Positions 15,874 to 24,588 of a stretch of 64,000 bases of DNA are shown here, in pieces. This DNA is from Flavobacterium sp. CFS9 (lineage in GTDB: Bacteria; Bacteroidota; Bacteroidia; Flavobacteriales; Flavobacteriaceae): positions 3,410,001 through 3,474,000 of the forward strand of contig NZ_AP031573.1 in the NCBI RefSeq assembly GCF_041154745.1, read 5' to 3'. The notes under the pieces were generated by a model. The model saw only the letters and a program-made list of their open reading frames with translations. It had not been told where the DNA came from and searched no databases. Position 1 is the stretch's first letter, and the number at the start of each line of letters is the position of its first letter. The position numbers and the translations under genes were made by a program.

Positions 15874-17004
15874 TTATTGAACACATCTGAAACCGATATG
15901 ATTGGCTGGTGATTTGTAATCTCCTTTTCCTCTGGTGCCTACCATATAGCGGGTACAATACTGATCGGTACATAAAAAAGATCCGCCACGCTGTACTTTT
16001 TTCGGCAGCCCCGGTTCTGAAGGATCATAAGAAGATTCAGGGCCCTGAGGGTTTTTGATAACCTGATCCTTTTTACTGATTATTTTGTAATAGTCTGCGG
16101 TATACCAGTCATTGGTCCATTCCCATACATTTCCTCCAATATCATAAAGACCATAAGGGTTAGGGGCAAATTTTGCGGTGGGGGCAATCCCAATATAACC
16201 GTCTTCACCCGTGTCTCCTTTTTCAACAGGAAAGTGTCCCTGATAAATGTTGGCCTGAAATTTTCCTTTTGGTTTTAAGGAGTTTCCCCAGGCATATAAC
16301 TGACCTGATTTTCCGCCACGGGCAGCAAATTCCCATTCCGCTTCGGTTGGCAGTCTTTTTCCGGCCCATTTGGCATAAACGGCGGCATCGTCATAAGAAA
16401 TCTGAACAACGGGATAGCTGCCTTTTCCTTTTATAGAACTTCCTGCTCCTTCAGGATGTCTCCAGTCAGCGCCATGCACATAAGTCCACCATTGCATATA
16501 GTTGTTGAGATCAACTTTGGCAGGAGTAGGGGTAAATACGGCCGATCCGGCAACGAGGTTTTCTAATGGAACATCGGGATATTCTTCATGAGTAGGTTTT
16601 ATTTCCGCTAAAGTAACATAACCAGTTGCTTTTACAAAAGCTTCAAATTGGTCGTTGGTGACTTCAGTTTTATCCATGAAAAATCCATCTACATAAACGC
16701 GGTGTATGGGTGCGGCGTCTTTGGTAACTCCTTTTATGCTGCATAAACTTTCATCTTCAACATTACTTCCCATTGAGAATTCTCCACCCGGAATCCATAC
16801 CATTCCTGCAGGAGTTTTACCAATAGGTTTGTTTTTATTTTCGATTGTGGGTTGAAACAATGATTCCTCTGTGGTATTTGGAATTTCGTCACAATACATC
16901 GCCGTTAACTTTTGTTTCGGTTCTCTAAGTTTAGTATAGCCGTAAGTAATTGTAATAAGGGAGATGGTTAGAAGGGCAAAAATCCAATACGTTTTATTTT
17001 TCAT
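15874..17004 (-). CDS. formylglycine-generating-enzyme (SUMF1) family protein, copper cysteines present
   Basis: 376 residues with an N-terminal membrane anchor or signal (residues 5-24). From about residue 68 it is an FGE-sulfatase domain: MVWIPGGEFSMGS, DGFFMDKTEVTNDQFEAFVKATGY, RLPTEAEWEFAARGG, GGNVWEWTNDWY and RGGSFLCTDQYCTRY...HIGFRC. Cys345 and Cys350 match the pair that binds copper and catalyses oxidation of a sulfatase Cys to formylglycine in aerobic FGE. Most bacterial family members lack that pair (for example the gliding proteins GldJ/GldK), so a true FGE activity is credible. No sulfatase is encoded nearby. Export means it would act on proteins in the periplasm or at the envelope. 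Confidence 0.88.
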   Translation of the reverse strand: MKNKTYWIFALLTISLITITYGYTKLREPKQKLTAMYCDEIPNTTEESLFQPTIENKNKPIGKTPAGMVWIPGGEFSMGSNVEDESLCSIKGVTKDAAPIHRVYVDGFFMDKTEVTNDQFEAFVKATGYVTLAEIKPTHEEYPDVPLENLVAGSAVFTPTPAKVDLNNYMQWWTYVHGADWRHPEGAGSSIKGKGSYPVVQISYDDAAVYAKWAGKRLPTEAEWEFAARGGKSGQLYAWGNSLKPKGKFQANIYQGHFPVEKGDTGEDGYIGIAPTAKFAPNPYGLYDIGGNVWEWTNDWYTADYYKIISKKDQVIKNPQGPESSYDPSEPGLPKKVQRGGSFLCTDQYCTRYMVGTRGKGDYKSPANHIGFRCVQ

Positions 17005-17317
17005 GACGAATGTTTTTATCGAATAGTAGTTGCGGGTAAATTTAAGAATAAAGTTTATAAAGTGTTCTTTTTAAACTCTATTTATTTTATAAAGTTAATA
17101 GTATTATTGTTTTTTGCTTGTTAAGTATTGATGTAGTTGTAGTTAGTTTTGTGGTTGTGATGTTTAAGGATTTCGTTTTCTGTTTAAATTGTTGTAATGA
17201 AATTATGAAAAAGAGGATTTTTGATTGCGGCAAAAATCATTTGAACAAAGAAATATAGGGTCAAAACCTTATGTAATTTGTTTTCGCAAAAAGAAGCCAT
17301 TTTCAAAGTATTATAAT

Positions 17318-17325
17318 TAAATTTG
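17318..17325 (+). promoter_or_regulatory. -7 promoter box TAAATTTG of pyrD
   Basis: TAAATTTGC, 45 bases upstream of the pyrD ATG. A TTG codon inside the box opens the same reading frame but would lie upstream of the transcript, which rules it out as the start. Confidence 0.6.
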
Positions 17326-17337
17326 CACCCGAAAAAA

Positions 17338-17361
17338 CAACAACAACAACAACAACAACAA
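17338..17361 (+). repeat. (CAA)8 trinucleotide tract in the pyrD leader
   Basis: Eight perfect CAA units between the promoter and the ATG at 17371. CAA repeats are unstructured and can act as translation enhancers. The tract can change length by slippage; each change shifts the leader by 3 bases and leaves the coding frame intact because it lies before the start. Confidence 0.9.
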
Positions 17362-17370
17362 CACACTACT

Positions 17371-18405
17371 ATGTATAAATCGATAATTCGCCCGATACTT
17401 TTTGGGTTTGATCCTGAAGAAGTCCATTACTTTACTTTTTCATTCGTTAAATTCATTTCAAAAATCCCCGGGGTTTCATCAATTATCAGATCAATTTACG
17501 AAGTAAAAGACAGTCGTCTGGAGCGTGAAGTTTTTGGAATTAAATTCAAAAATCCCGTAGGTTTGGCGGCAGGATTTGACAAAGACGCCAAGCTGTACAA
17601 AGAATTATCAGATTTCGGATTCGGATTTATCGAAATTGGAACCGTAACTCCTGTCGGACAGGAAGGAAACCCTAAAAAACGATTGTTTCGACTAAAAGAA
17701 GACCAGGCAATCGTCAACCGAATGGGATTCAATAATGGCGGAGTTCTGGAAGCTGTAGAACGTTTGAAAAAGAATTCCGGAGTTTTAATTGGTGGAAATA
17801 TCGGAAAGAACAAGGTAACGCCAAATGAAAATGCAGTAGACGATTATATCATTTGTTTTGATGCCCTGTTTGATCACGTAGATTATTTTGTGGTCAATGT
17901 AAGTTCGCCAAATACACCTAATTTACGTGCATTACAAGACAAAGAACCTCTGACGGATCTGTTGCAAACGCTTCAAAACAGGAATACAGAGAAACAAAAA
18001 ACAAGTACTCAAAAGATAAAACCAATTTTACTGAAAATTGCTCCGGATCTTACAGATGAGCAGTTATTAGACATTATTGATATTGTAAAAACAACTCAGA
18101 TTGCGGGTGTGATAGCGACCAATACTACAATTTCACGTGACGGATTGCAATCTGCCAATAAAGTAGAAACGGGTGGATTGTCAGGGAAGCCACTAACAAA
18201 ACGCTCGACGGAAGTCATTCGTTTTCTTTCGGAAAAAAGCAACAAAGCCTTCCCGATTATTGGAGTAGGTGGAATTCATACTGCCGATGATGCAATCGAG
18301 AAATTGAATGCAGGAGCGAGCCTGGTACAATTGTATACCGGTTTTATTTATGAAGGACCGGCTTTGATAAAAGCAATCAATAAAAAGGTTTTAAAGCAAT
18401 TGTAA
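17371..18405 (+). CDS. pyrD: dihydroorotate dehydrogenase (quinone), class 2
   Basis: 344 residues from the ATG at 17371. It oxidises dihydroorotate to orotate in pyrimidine synthesis, passing electrons to menaquinone at the membrane. The N-terminal [23 protein letters not shown] is the membrane-associating helix pair of class 2 enzymes. FMN and substrate motifs: [51 protein letters not shown] (catalytic Ser), [18 protein letters not shown] and IIGVGGI. Its 3' end overlaps the convergent DUF3307 gene by 15 bases. Confidence 0.97.
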   Translation: MYKSIIRPILFGFDPEEVHYFTFSFVKFISKIPGVSSIIRSIYEVKDSRLEREVFGIKFKNPVGLAAGFDKDAKLYKELSDFGFGFIEIGTVTPVGQEGNPKKRLFRLKEDQAIVNRMGFNNGGVLEAVERLKKNSGVLIGGNIGKNKVTPNENAVDDYIICFDALFDHVDYFVVNVSSPNTPNLRALQDKEPLTDLLQTLQNRNTEKQKTSTQKIKPILLKIAPDLTDEQLLDIIDIVKTTQIAGVIATNTTISRDGLQSANKVETGGLSGKPLTKRSTEVIRFLSEKSNKAFPIIGVGGIHTADDAIEKLNAGASLVQLYTGFIYEGPALIKAINKKVLKQL

Positions 18406-19107
18406 AAGCAGTACCTGAACGATTAGTCCTGTAGCAATAGCGCTTCCAAAACTAATTAACGTACCAATTAAAACATATTCGGTTAGTTTTCGGTCTTTGG
18501 CTTCTTTTAGATCGCCAAATCTAAAAATAGATTTTGCGGCTAACAGGAAACCAATGGCCTCGAAATGTCCCGTTAGAATAAAACAGAAAACAAATAATCT
18601 TTCTAATATGCCAATGTAGTTTCCGGCTTTGGAGAGTGAGTTTTCATTGTGACTGCTTTGACTTTCGGGATTCCAGATCGATATAATGGTTTTAATCAGA
18701 ATAGAAGTTGGTTTTGTAATGAATAAAATTCCTGTGGCTAAAATCCAAAATTGATTGTTGAGCCATAGAAAATGAACCGTTTTACCATTATAGAGAAAAG
18801 CAACGCCAATTAAAACTAAAAGATGCAGTACCTGATCTGCTACAAACCAACTGCGTTTTGTTTTATTTTTCTGGAAATGGAGTTTGATTAAATCGATAAC
18901 ACCATGCGATACGGCAATTAGCAAAGCATAAGGAAGAAATTGAATTTCTCCGACTAAAATTGCTGCCAGAATTCCATGTAAAAGAATATGAAGATATAAA
19001 TAAATACTTTTGTGTTTTTTGGCTTCTTTATCGACTACCCAGGAGTTAGGTTGTGCAGTGAAATCACCCAGTAAATGTGCTAAAAGTAGTTTTATAAATA
19101 AAATCAT
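18391..19107 (-). CDS. DUF3307 integral membrane protein
   Basis: 238 residues, mostly hydrophobic with about six to seven helices. [28 protein letters not shown] at the start is the DUF3307 signature (HxLgDF..Q); HILLHG and [16 protein letters not shown] follow. Function unknown. Its start overlaps the satD stop by four bases (ATGA arrangement), so the two are translationally coupled, and the pair is commonly found together. Possibly SatD controls or assists this membrane protein. Confidence 0.85.
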   Translation of the reverse strand: MILFIKLLLAHLLGDFTAQPNSWVVDKEAKKHKSIYLYLHILLHGILAAILVGEIQFLPYALLIAVSHGVIDLIKLHFQKNKTKRSWFVADQVLHLLVLIGVAFLYNGKTVHFLWLNNQFWILATGILFITKPTSILIKTIISIWNPESQSSHNENSLSKAGNYIGILERLFVFCFILTGHFEAIGFLLAAKSIFRFGDLKEAKDRKLTEYVLIGTLISFGSAIATGLIVQVLLLQLL

Positions 19108-19718
19108 AGCGTTGTAAGTTGGTTTATTTGTGTTCTGAAATAGCGGTCTAAACTCAATATTAAATCAAACTGTGCCCGTTTTTGTCTTCGGCTTACGGCA
19201 GCTCTTTTGATGCCTAATTTCGGAGCTAATTCTTCTTGCGACAAATTTGGATTTTCTATCGCAATTGCCACAAATTCGGCAGATTGAGCAGGCCAGTTGT
19301 CCATAAAAGTAAGAGCAAGCTGAAGCATTAAATTCATTTTTTCATCGATAGCCGTATCGCCGGTTCGTAATGCTAAATTTACTTTTAGTTTCTTTAAAGT
19401 CTCAAAAAGTTCACCTGAGTGTATAAAGGCAGAACCATTGCTTTCAGAGACCTTTTCAGCATCATGTGTTTTATCTCCAATACCAATGCTCATTCGGGCG
19501 TCCAGTTTTAAAGCTTTTAAATGTGCTTTAATAAGGATGGCTGCCAATAAAGCTTCTTCGGGATTCTTTATTTCAATTTGAAATTCATCCCCTCTGTATA
19601 TTTCCCATTGAAGAGGCGTATCTCCAAAAGGAGATAAGATTCTCTTTAAAGATTCTACCCAGTCTTTTGATTTTTGCTTTCTGGAATCGATTATATCCCC
19701 TGTGATTACACTAGTCAT
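19104..19718 (-). CDS. SatD-family protein with C-terminal helix-turn-helix
   Basis: 204 residues. Residues 1 to about 150 match SatD (VITGDIIDSRK, LQWEIYRGDEFQIEI, ARMSIGIG, AFIHSGELFETLKK), whose biochemical role is not established. The last 50 residues, LSQEELAPKLGIKRAAVSRRQKRAQFDLI, form a helix-turn-helix. The gene is preceded by three strong palindromes, GTTAC-N8-GTAAC, plus a degenerate fourth, all spaced 28 bases apart, the likely binding sites of this or another regulator. It heads a two-gene unit with DUF3307. Confidence 0.85.
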   Translation of the reverse strand: MTSVITGDIIDSRKQKSKDWVESLKRILSPFGDTPLQWEIYRGDEFQIEIKNPEEALLAAILIKAHLKALKLDARMSIGIGDKTHDAEKVSESNGSAFIHSGELFETLKKLKVNLALRTGDTAIDEKMNLMLQLALTFMDNWPAQSAEFVAIAIENPNLSQEELAPKLGIKRAAVSRRQKRAQFDLILSLDRYFRTQINQLTTL

Positions 19719-19752
19719 AGTTTCAAATATAAATAAAAAGAATAATAATAGT

Positions 19753-19854
19753 ATTACAAATGTAGCTAATATTTTTCAATGTTACGTTTTTGTGTAACAT
19801 TGTAAATTGTTACGTTTTTATGTAACATATTAAAGTGTTACCTTATCGTGTAAT
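19753..19854. promoter_or_regulatory. operator array: GTTAC-N8-GTAAC palindromes repeated every 28 bp
   Basis: Three 18-bp palindromes start at 19781, 19809 and 19837 (GTTACGTTTTTGTGTAAC, GTTACGTTTTTATGTAAC, GTTACCTTATCGTGTAAT). A fourth degenerate copy starts at 19753 (ATTAC-N8-CTAAT), again exactly 28 bp away. The satD -7 box (reverse-strand TACATTTG, 19757-19764) lies inside the degenerate copy and its -33 region falls in the first strong one, so binding would cover the promoter. The mvaB gene lies on the other side. Which protein binds is not known; SatD itself has a helix-turn-helix. Confidence 0.8.
19757..19764 (-). promoter_or_regulatory. -7 promoter box TACATTTG of satD
   Basis: TAnnTTTG on the reverse strand 39 bases upstream of the satD ATG, inside the operator array. 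A second possible box TATATTTG lies at 19724-19731. Confidence 0.5.
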
Positions 19855-19926
19855 ACAATTAAAGAAAATTATAACTTTTATTTCTTTAAAAAAGAAGTTA
19901 ACTTAGCCTGCATAAAAGAATAAGCT

Positions 19927-20793
19927 TTGAATAAAGAAATCAAGATTATCGAATGTCCACGTGATGCTATGCAAGGCATCAAAACTTTTATACCTACTAA
20001 AAATAAGGTTTCCTATATACAGTCTTTACTGAGAGTGGGTTTTGATACTATCGATTTTGGAAGTTTTGTGTCTCCAAAGGCAATTCCTCAAATGCAGGAT
20101 ACTGCCGAAGTTCTGGCTCAGCTTGATTTGTCGCAGACAACAAGCAAATTGTTAGCGATTATTGCCAATACACAGGGGGCAGCGCTGGCCGCAGCACATC
20201 AACCTATTCAATATCTGGGATTTCCTTTTTCGATATCTGAAAATTTTCAGATGCGAAACACCCATAAAACAATCGCTGAATCTTTAATCACGCTCGAAGA
20301 AATTCTTGAAATCGCCGATCAGAAAAATAAAGAAGTAGTGACCTATCTTTCGATGGGGTTCGGAAATCCTTACGGGGATCCGTGGAATGTGGAGATCGTG
20401 GGCGAATGGACAGAAAAATTGGCGGGAATGGGAGTTAAGATTCTATCACTTTCAGATACCGTTGGTAGTTCTACACCGGAAGTAATCACGTATCTTTTTT
20501 CCAATTTAATTCCGAAATATCCGCAAATTGAATTCGGAGCACACCTGCATACCACGCCAAACAGTTGGTTTGAGAAAATAGAGGCAGCTTCGAACGCAGG
20601 CTGTACCCGTTTTGACGGTGCTATTCAGGGGTTTGGAGGCTGTCCGATGGCAACCGATAAGCTGACAGGTAATATGCCGACCGAAAAGCTGATTTCGTAT
20701 TTTACCTCCAATAAAAAAGTGACAGGTTTGAATTCTCTAAGTTTTGAGAGTGCGTACAATGAAGCATCAAAATTATTTGGAAAATTTCACTAG
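19927..20793 (+). CDS. mvaB: hydroxymethylglutaryl-CoA lyase
   Basis: 288 residues. It cleaves HMG-CoA to acetyl-CoA and acetoacetate, the last step of leucine breakdown. The DRE-TIM barrel landmarks are present: IIECPRDAMQG at the start, FGSFVSPKAIPQM, DTVGSS, FGAHLHTTPN (metal His-x-His) and GAIQGFGGCPMA with the catalytic Cys loop. The only start is TTG at 19927, since an in-frame TAA sits two codons before it. A link to the leucine dehydrogenase elsewhere in the window is metabolic only. Confidence 0.92.
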   Translation: MNKEIKIIECPRDAMQGIKTFIPTKNKVSYIQSLLRVGFDTIDFGSFVSPKAIPQMQDTAEVLAQLDLSQTTSKLLAIIANTQGAALAAAHQPIQYLGFPFSISENFQMRNTHKTIAESLITLEEILEIADQKNKEVVTYLSMGFGNPYGDPWNVEIVGEWTEKLAGMGVKILSLSDTVGSSTPEVITYLFSNLIPKYPQIEFGAHLHTTPNSWFEKIEAASNAGCTRFDGAIQGFGGCPMATDKLTGNMPTEKLISYFTSNKKVTGLNSLSFESAYNEASKLFGKFH

Positions 20794-20871
20794 AAAAAGC
20801 TTATATTTACTTACCAAAAACAAATAAGTAAGTAATAGCAAATTAACGTTGCTAGTATTTAGGAAAATACT

Positions 20872-21426
20872 ATGAGACCAAATTTCATAAAGAGAATTTC
20901 TCAGATACTATTTCTATCTGTCCTATTTTCATCATGTTCCAGTGATCTGGATTTTGATCAGACTAAAGATTTTAAGCTGGAACCTGCTCTTGTAGCGAAT
21001 CTGGCTTATTTTAATGTTCCGGCAGCTTCCTTTGTCGATAACGGTACAGAGCAGCAAATAGCATTTGATGTTCAGGAATTTGATATTTTCAAAGAAAAAT
21101 ACTTCAACGATCATCTCGTTAAAGCCGAGTTTAATTTTGAAATGGAGAATACCATCAATAGAGCTTTTACACTCAATGTATTACTTCTCAGTGCCAGCGA
21201 TCAAATTCTTCAAACCATAACACTGGCAGTTCCTGCTTACTCAGGAGGAACAAATGTTATAAAATATCCTACCGAAGTATTCGAAAATCAACGATTAGAT
21301 TTATTGAAACAGACCCGTAAACTTGGCTTTGTAGTGGTTATGGCACCAGGTCCGCCTTTAAACGGAAGCAGTACAGGAAGTTTAAAATTACGCTCAAGTG
21401 CAACCGCTTATATGGTAATTCAATGA
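20872..21426 (+). CDS. lipoprotein of unknown function, coupled to a barrel protein
   Basis: 184 residues. The signal peptide ends in LFSSCSS (lipobox Cys near residue 22) and the mature start SDLDFDQTKDFKLEP resembles lipoproteins followed by a beta-rich domain. EFNFEMENTINRAFTLNVLLLSASDQIL suggests an immunoglobulin-like or jelly-roll strand pattern. Not recognised. The stop codon overlaps the ATG of the next gene (ATGA at 21423), so the two are made together and probably function together at the outer membrane. Confidence 0.8.
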   Translation: MRPNFIKRISQILFLSVLFSSCSSDLDFDQTKDFKLEPALVANLAYFNVPAASFVDNGTEQQIAFDVQEFDIFKEKYFNDHLVKAEFNFEMENTINRAFTLNVLLLSASDQILQTITLAVPAYSGGTNVIKYPTEVFENQRLDLLKQTRKLGFVVVMAPGPPLNGSSTGSLKLRSSATAYMVIQ

Positions 21427-22826
21427 GAAAATTATACTTAGTTCTGATAGTCGTGTTTCAGTTTTCTTGCTTTGCTCAAAATAAAGAATTACTGTATAAT
21501 TTTACCGCCATTCCGCAATCTTCACTTGTAAATCCGGGAGCAGATGTAGCTTATAAATACTATTTTGGAGTTCCTGTTTTATCCGGAATTTCAGCAAATT
21601 TAGGGTCAAGCAGCTTTTCGGCTTATGATTTATTTGCGAATAACGGGGTGAATTTCAACGATAAGGTTCGAAATGTTATTAATAAATCATCCAGTAGAGA
21701 TAAAACGCAGATCAACCAGCAGCTTGAACTGTTTTCAGGTGGTTTCAGAGTAGGAGGAAAAGACAGCCAGTCGTATGTTTCTTTCGGGGCTTATCAGGAA
21801 TTTGATTTTTTAATGTATGTTCCGAAGGATCCCGCTATATTGGCATTAGACGGGAATAAAGATTATATAGGTAAGTCATTCAATTTATCCGATTTAAATT
21901 TAAGAGCCGAAGTACTTTCTGTGCTTCATGTTGGATTTCATAAAAAAGTAAGCGAGAAACTGGTTTTGGGAGGTCGTGCCAAAATCTATTCGAGCGGAGC
22001 AAATGCAACATCAACCCGAAATTCAGGATATATTTATACCGGACAGGCTGCTGGAACACCTAATTTATACACCCAGACGATTTCGTCTAACTTAGAGATA
22101 AAGACTTCAGGTATTGCTGCATTTACAAAAGATGAATATGAAGGAGATATTCCGAGAGATATTGCGCACAATACTTTTTTTAACGGAAGTTTAGGTTTAG
22201 GACTTGATGCCGGTTTTACCTATTATTTTAAGGATAATCTTCAGCTTACTGCAAGTATTGTTGATTTGGGTTTTGTGAGACAGTCTAAAGATGTAGAAAC
22301 CTTAACCTATAAAGGAACGTATCATTACGAAGGTGTAAATCCAAATTTTGATAATTCAAATGAACCGAAGAATATCTTTGATGATTTTGATAAAGCCATA
22401 CCACGTGACACACTTTATAATAAGTACACCACCTTCAGACCAACAAAATTCTATTCTTCCCTTCAGTATTCTTTTGGTGAATCACGTTCGGATGAAGATT
22501 GTAATTGCCATGGAAAAGTCACCCGAAAATATGTCAACGGTGTAGGAGGACAGCTGTTTGCAATGTCTATGCCTGTAGAACCTTTTGTGGCATTAACCGC
22601 TTTTTACAGACGCAGTATTTTTGAAAAATTAGATGTAAAGGCTACTTATACAGTTGATTCTTATTCAAGTAAAAATATTGGTTTAGGACTTGCAGGTACA
22701 GTTGGAAAACTGAATATGTATCTTCTGGTCAATAACCTCTTAGAACTAAAAGATGTTTCAAAAGCCAACAGTATGGCGTTCCAGTTCGGATTTAATTTTG
22801 TTTTTAACGACAATTCGGAAGAATAG
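21423..22826 (+). CDS. outer-membrane beta-barrel protein (DUF5723/PorP-SprF-like)
   Basis: 467 residues with a Sec signal peptide (cleavage near CFAQN). The remainder is alternating amphipathic strands with many Gly and aromatic residues, ending FQFGFNFVFND, a membrane-barrel style terminus. The start, YNFTAIPQSSLVNPGADVAYKYYFGVPVLSG, is the conserved opening of the DUF5723 / PorP-like barrels of Bacteroidota, some of which are T9SS partners. Coupled to the preceding lipoprotein. Specific partner unknown. Confidence 0.83.
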   Translation: MRKLYLVLIVVFQFSCFAQNKELLYNFTAIPQSSLVNPGADVAYKYYFGVPVLSGISANLGSSSFSAYDLFANNGVNFNDKVRNVINKSSSRDKTQINQQLELFSGGFRVGGKDSQSYVSFGAYQEFDFLMYVPKDPAILALDGNKDYIGKSFNLSDLNLRAEVLSVLHVGFHKKVSEKLVLGGRAKIYSSGANATSTRNSGYIYTGQAAGTPNLYTQTISSNLEIKTSGIAAFTKDEYEGDIPRDIAHNTFFNGSLGLGLDAGFTYYFKDNLQLTASIVDLGFVRQSKDVETLTYKGTYHYEGVNPNFDNSNEPKNIFDDFDKAIPRDTLYNKYTTFRPTKFYSSLQYSFGESRSDEDCNCHGKVTRKYVNGVGGQLFAMSMPVEPFVALTAFYRRSIFEKLDVKATYTVDSYSSKNIGLGLAGTVGKLNMYLLVNNLLELKDVSKANSMAFQFGFNFVFNDNSEE

Positions 22827-22828
22827 TG

Positions 22829-22934
22829 GTTTTAAAAATTCCAAATTCCAAATTCCAGGTTTCAAGTTTCAGGTTTCAAGTTTCAGGTTCTAACAATTGG
22901 AATTTGGAATTTCAAAACTTGGAATTTATCATAC
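22829..22934. repeat. TTCCAAA / GTTTCAAGTTTCAG repeat hairpin
   Basis: Direct repeats AAATTCCAAATTCCA, then AGGTTTCAAGTTTC twice in tandem, then the inverse TTGGAATTTGGAATTT, so the ends can pair into a hairpin. It lies between the barrel gene and guaB. The two phrases recur separately at 13083-13116, 32365-32390 and, in frame, at 50083-50112. Confidence 0.75.
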
Positions 22935-23008
22935 TGTTCATTTGTAAGATTAATTCCTTAACTATAAATTTAAGAATAACTTAGCATTCAAGTTAGCAAT
23001 TTATTTAC

Positions 23009-23016
23009 TATATTTG
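23009..23016 (+). promoter_or_regulatory. -7 promoter box TATATTTG of guaB
   Basis: TATATTTGC lies 26 bases upstream of the guaB ATG. The leader contains a short inverted pair GCAATT/AATTGC (about 23020-23039) overlapping the initiation region. Confidence 0.6.
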
Positions 23017-23042
23017 CACGCAATTCAACTAGAAATTGCACC

Positions 23043-24515
23043 ATGATAGCACACAACTCCAAGATTATCGGCGAAGGTTTAACTTACGACGATGTATTAT
23101 TAGTACCTAACTACTCGAATGTGCTTCCCCGCGAAGTGAGTATTAAATCAAAGTTTTCACGAAATATAACGCTAAATGTTCCTATAGTATCAGCTGCTAT
23201 GGATACCGTTACCGAAAGTTCTATGGCAATTGCTATGGCTCAGGAGGGCGGAATTGGTGTTTTACATAAAAATATGACGATCGAGCAACAAGCTGCGAAA
23301 GTTAGAAGAGTAAAACGTGCAGAATCAGGAATGATTATCGATCCGGTAACTTTACCAACAAATTCAACTATTGCAGATGCTAAAAATGCAATGAAAGAAT
23401 TCGGAATTGGTGGTATTCCAATCGTTGACGAAAATAAAATACTAAAAGGAATCGTTACCAACCGTGATTTGCGTTTCGAGAAAAACGGAGCAAGACCAAT
23501 TGCTGAGGTAATGACCAGTACAAACTTAGTAACTGTTGCTGAAGGAACTTCTTTAGAGCAGGCTGAAGTAGTTTTACAAGGACATAAAATCGAAAAATTA
23601 CCGGTGGTAAATGCTAATAATGAATTAGTAGGTTTAATCACTTTTAGAGATATCACAAAACTGACTCAAAAACCAATCGCTAACAAAGATGTTTACGGAC
23701 GTTTGAGAGTTGCAGCGGCAATTGGAGTAACCGGTGATGCTGTTCAAAGAGCGGAAGCTTTAGTGGCAGCAGGTGTTGATGCCATTATCATCGATACTGC
23801 TCACGGACATACTGAAGGTGTGGTAAATGTATTAAAAGAAGTAAAATCAAAATTCCCTCAAATAGACGTAGTAGTTGGAAACATTGCTACTCCGGAAGCG
23901 GCTAAATATTTAGTAGAAAGCGGTGCTGACGGTGTAAAAGTGGGTATCGGACCTGGTTCTATCTGTACAACCCGTATCGTTGCCGGTGTTGGTTTCCCTC
24001 AGTTCTCAGCAGTTCTTGAAGTAGCTGCGGCTATCAAAGGAAGCGGTGTTCCGGTAATTGCCGATGGTGGAATTCGTTACACAGGAGATATCCCTAAAGC
24101 AATTGCTGCAGGAGCTGATTGTGTAATGTTAGGTTCGTTACTGGCAGGAACAAAAGAATCTCCGGGAGAAACAATTATCTTCGAAGGAAGAAAATTCAAA
24201 TCGTATCGTGGAATGGGTTCTGTTGAAGCGATGCAGGGTGGATCTAAAGATCGTTATTTCCAGGATGTTGAGGACGATGTTAAAAAATTAGTTCCGGAAG
24301 GAATTGTGGGACGTGTTCCTTATAAAGGAGAATTAAACGAAAGTATGCTTCAGTTCATTGGCGGTCTTCGTGCCGGAATGGGATACTGTGGTTCAAAAGA
24401 TATTCCAACGTTGCAAGAATCAGGACGTTTTGTTAGAATTACTTCAAGCGGAATCACTGAAAGTCACCCGCATAACGTAACCATTACAAAAGAAGCTCCA
24501 AATTATTCCAGATAA
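23043..24515 (+). CDS. guaB: inosine-5'-monophosphate dehydrogenase
   Basis: 490 residues, full length. It oxidises IMP to XMP with NAD, the committed step to GMP. The (beta/alpha)8 barrel is interrupted by two CBS domains (about residues 95-215; [18 protein letters not shown] and [19 protein letters not shown]). The active-site loop [11 protein letters not shown] contains the catalytic Cys; YRGMGS and the mobile flap with GRVPYKGEL follow. CBS domains suggest nucleotide feedback control. Monocistronic: its own promoter and a strong terminator. Confidence 0.98.
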   Translation: MIAHNSKIIGEGLTYDDVLLVPNYSNVLPREVSIKSKFSRNITLNVPIVSAAMDTVTESSMAIAMAQEGGIGVLHKNMTIEQQAAKVRRVKRAESGMIIDPVTLPTNSTIADAKNAMKEFGIGGIPIVDENKILKGIVTNRDLRFEKNGARPIAEVMTSTNLVTVAEGTSLEQAEVVLQGHKIEKLPVVNANNELVGLITFRDITKLTQKPIANKDVYGRLRVAAAIGVTGDAVQRAEALVAAGVDAIIIDTAHGHTEGVVNVLKEVKSKFPQIDVVVGNIATPEAAKYLVESGADGVKVGIGPGSICTTRIVAGVGFPQFSAVLEVAAAIKGSGVPVIADGGIRYTGDIPKAIAAGADCVMLGSLLAGTKESPGETIIFEGRKFKSYRGMGSVEAMQGGSKDRYFQDVEDDVKKLVPEGIVGRVPYKGELNESMLQFIGGLRAGMGYCGSKDIPTLQESGRFVRITSSGITESHPHNVTITKEAPNYSR

Positions 24516-24537
24516 TTTTTAGTTTTTTCTATAAAAC

Positions 24538-24572
24538 AAAAGGCATAAGAATGAATTTCTTATGCCTTTTTT
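24538..24572. terminator. bidirectional terminator after guaB
   Basis: AAAAGGCATAAGA pairs perfectly (13 bp) with TCTTATGCCTTTT across a 7-base loop, with T runs on both strands, so it serves guaB (+) and the convergent TIKI-like gene (-). Confidence 0.9.
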
Positions 24573-24588
24573 GATTTTTTATATAGGG

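Larger units (their letters stand above)
17005..17370. other. 366-base intergenic stretch upstream of pyrD
   Basis: AT-rich with no ORF of substance between the divergently transcribed FGE-like gene and pyrD. It holds the pyrD promoter (17318-17325) and the CAA-repeat leader (17338-17361). No clear promoter for the FGE-like gene beyond a weak TAAATTTA on the reverse strand. Confidence 0.7.

Noticed and set aside
17184..17366. Reverse-strand ORF beginning with about nine Cys
   Set aside because: It is the complement of the (CAA)8 leader tract; no other coding sign.
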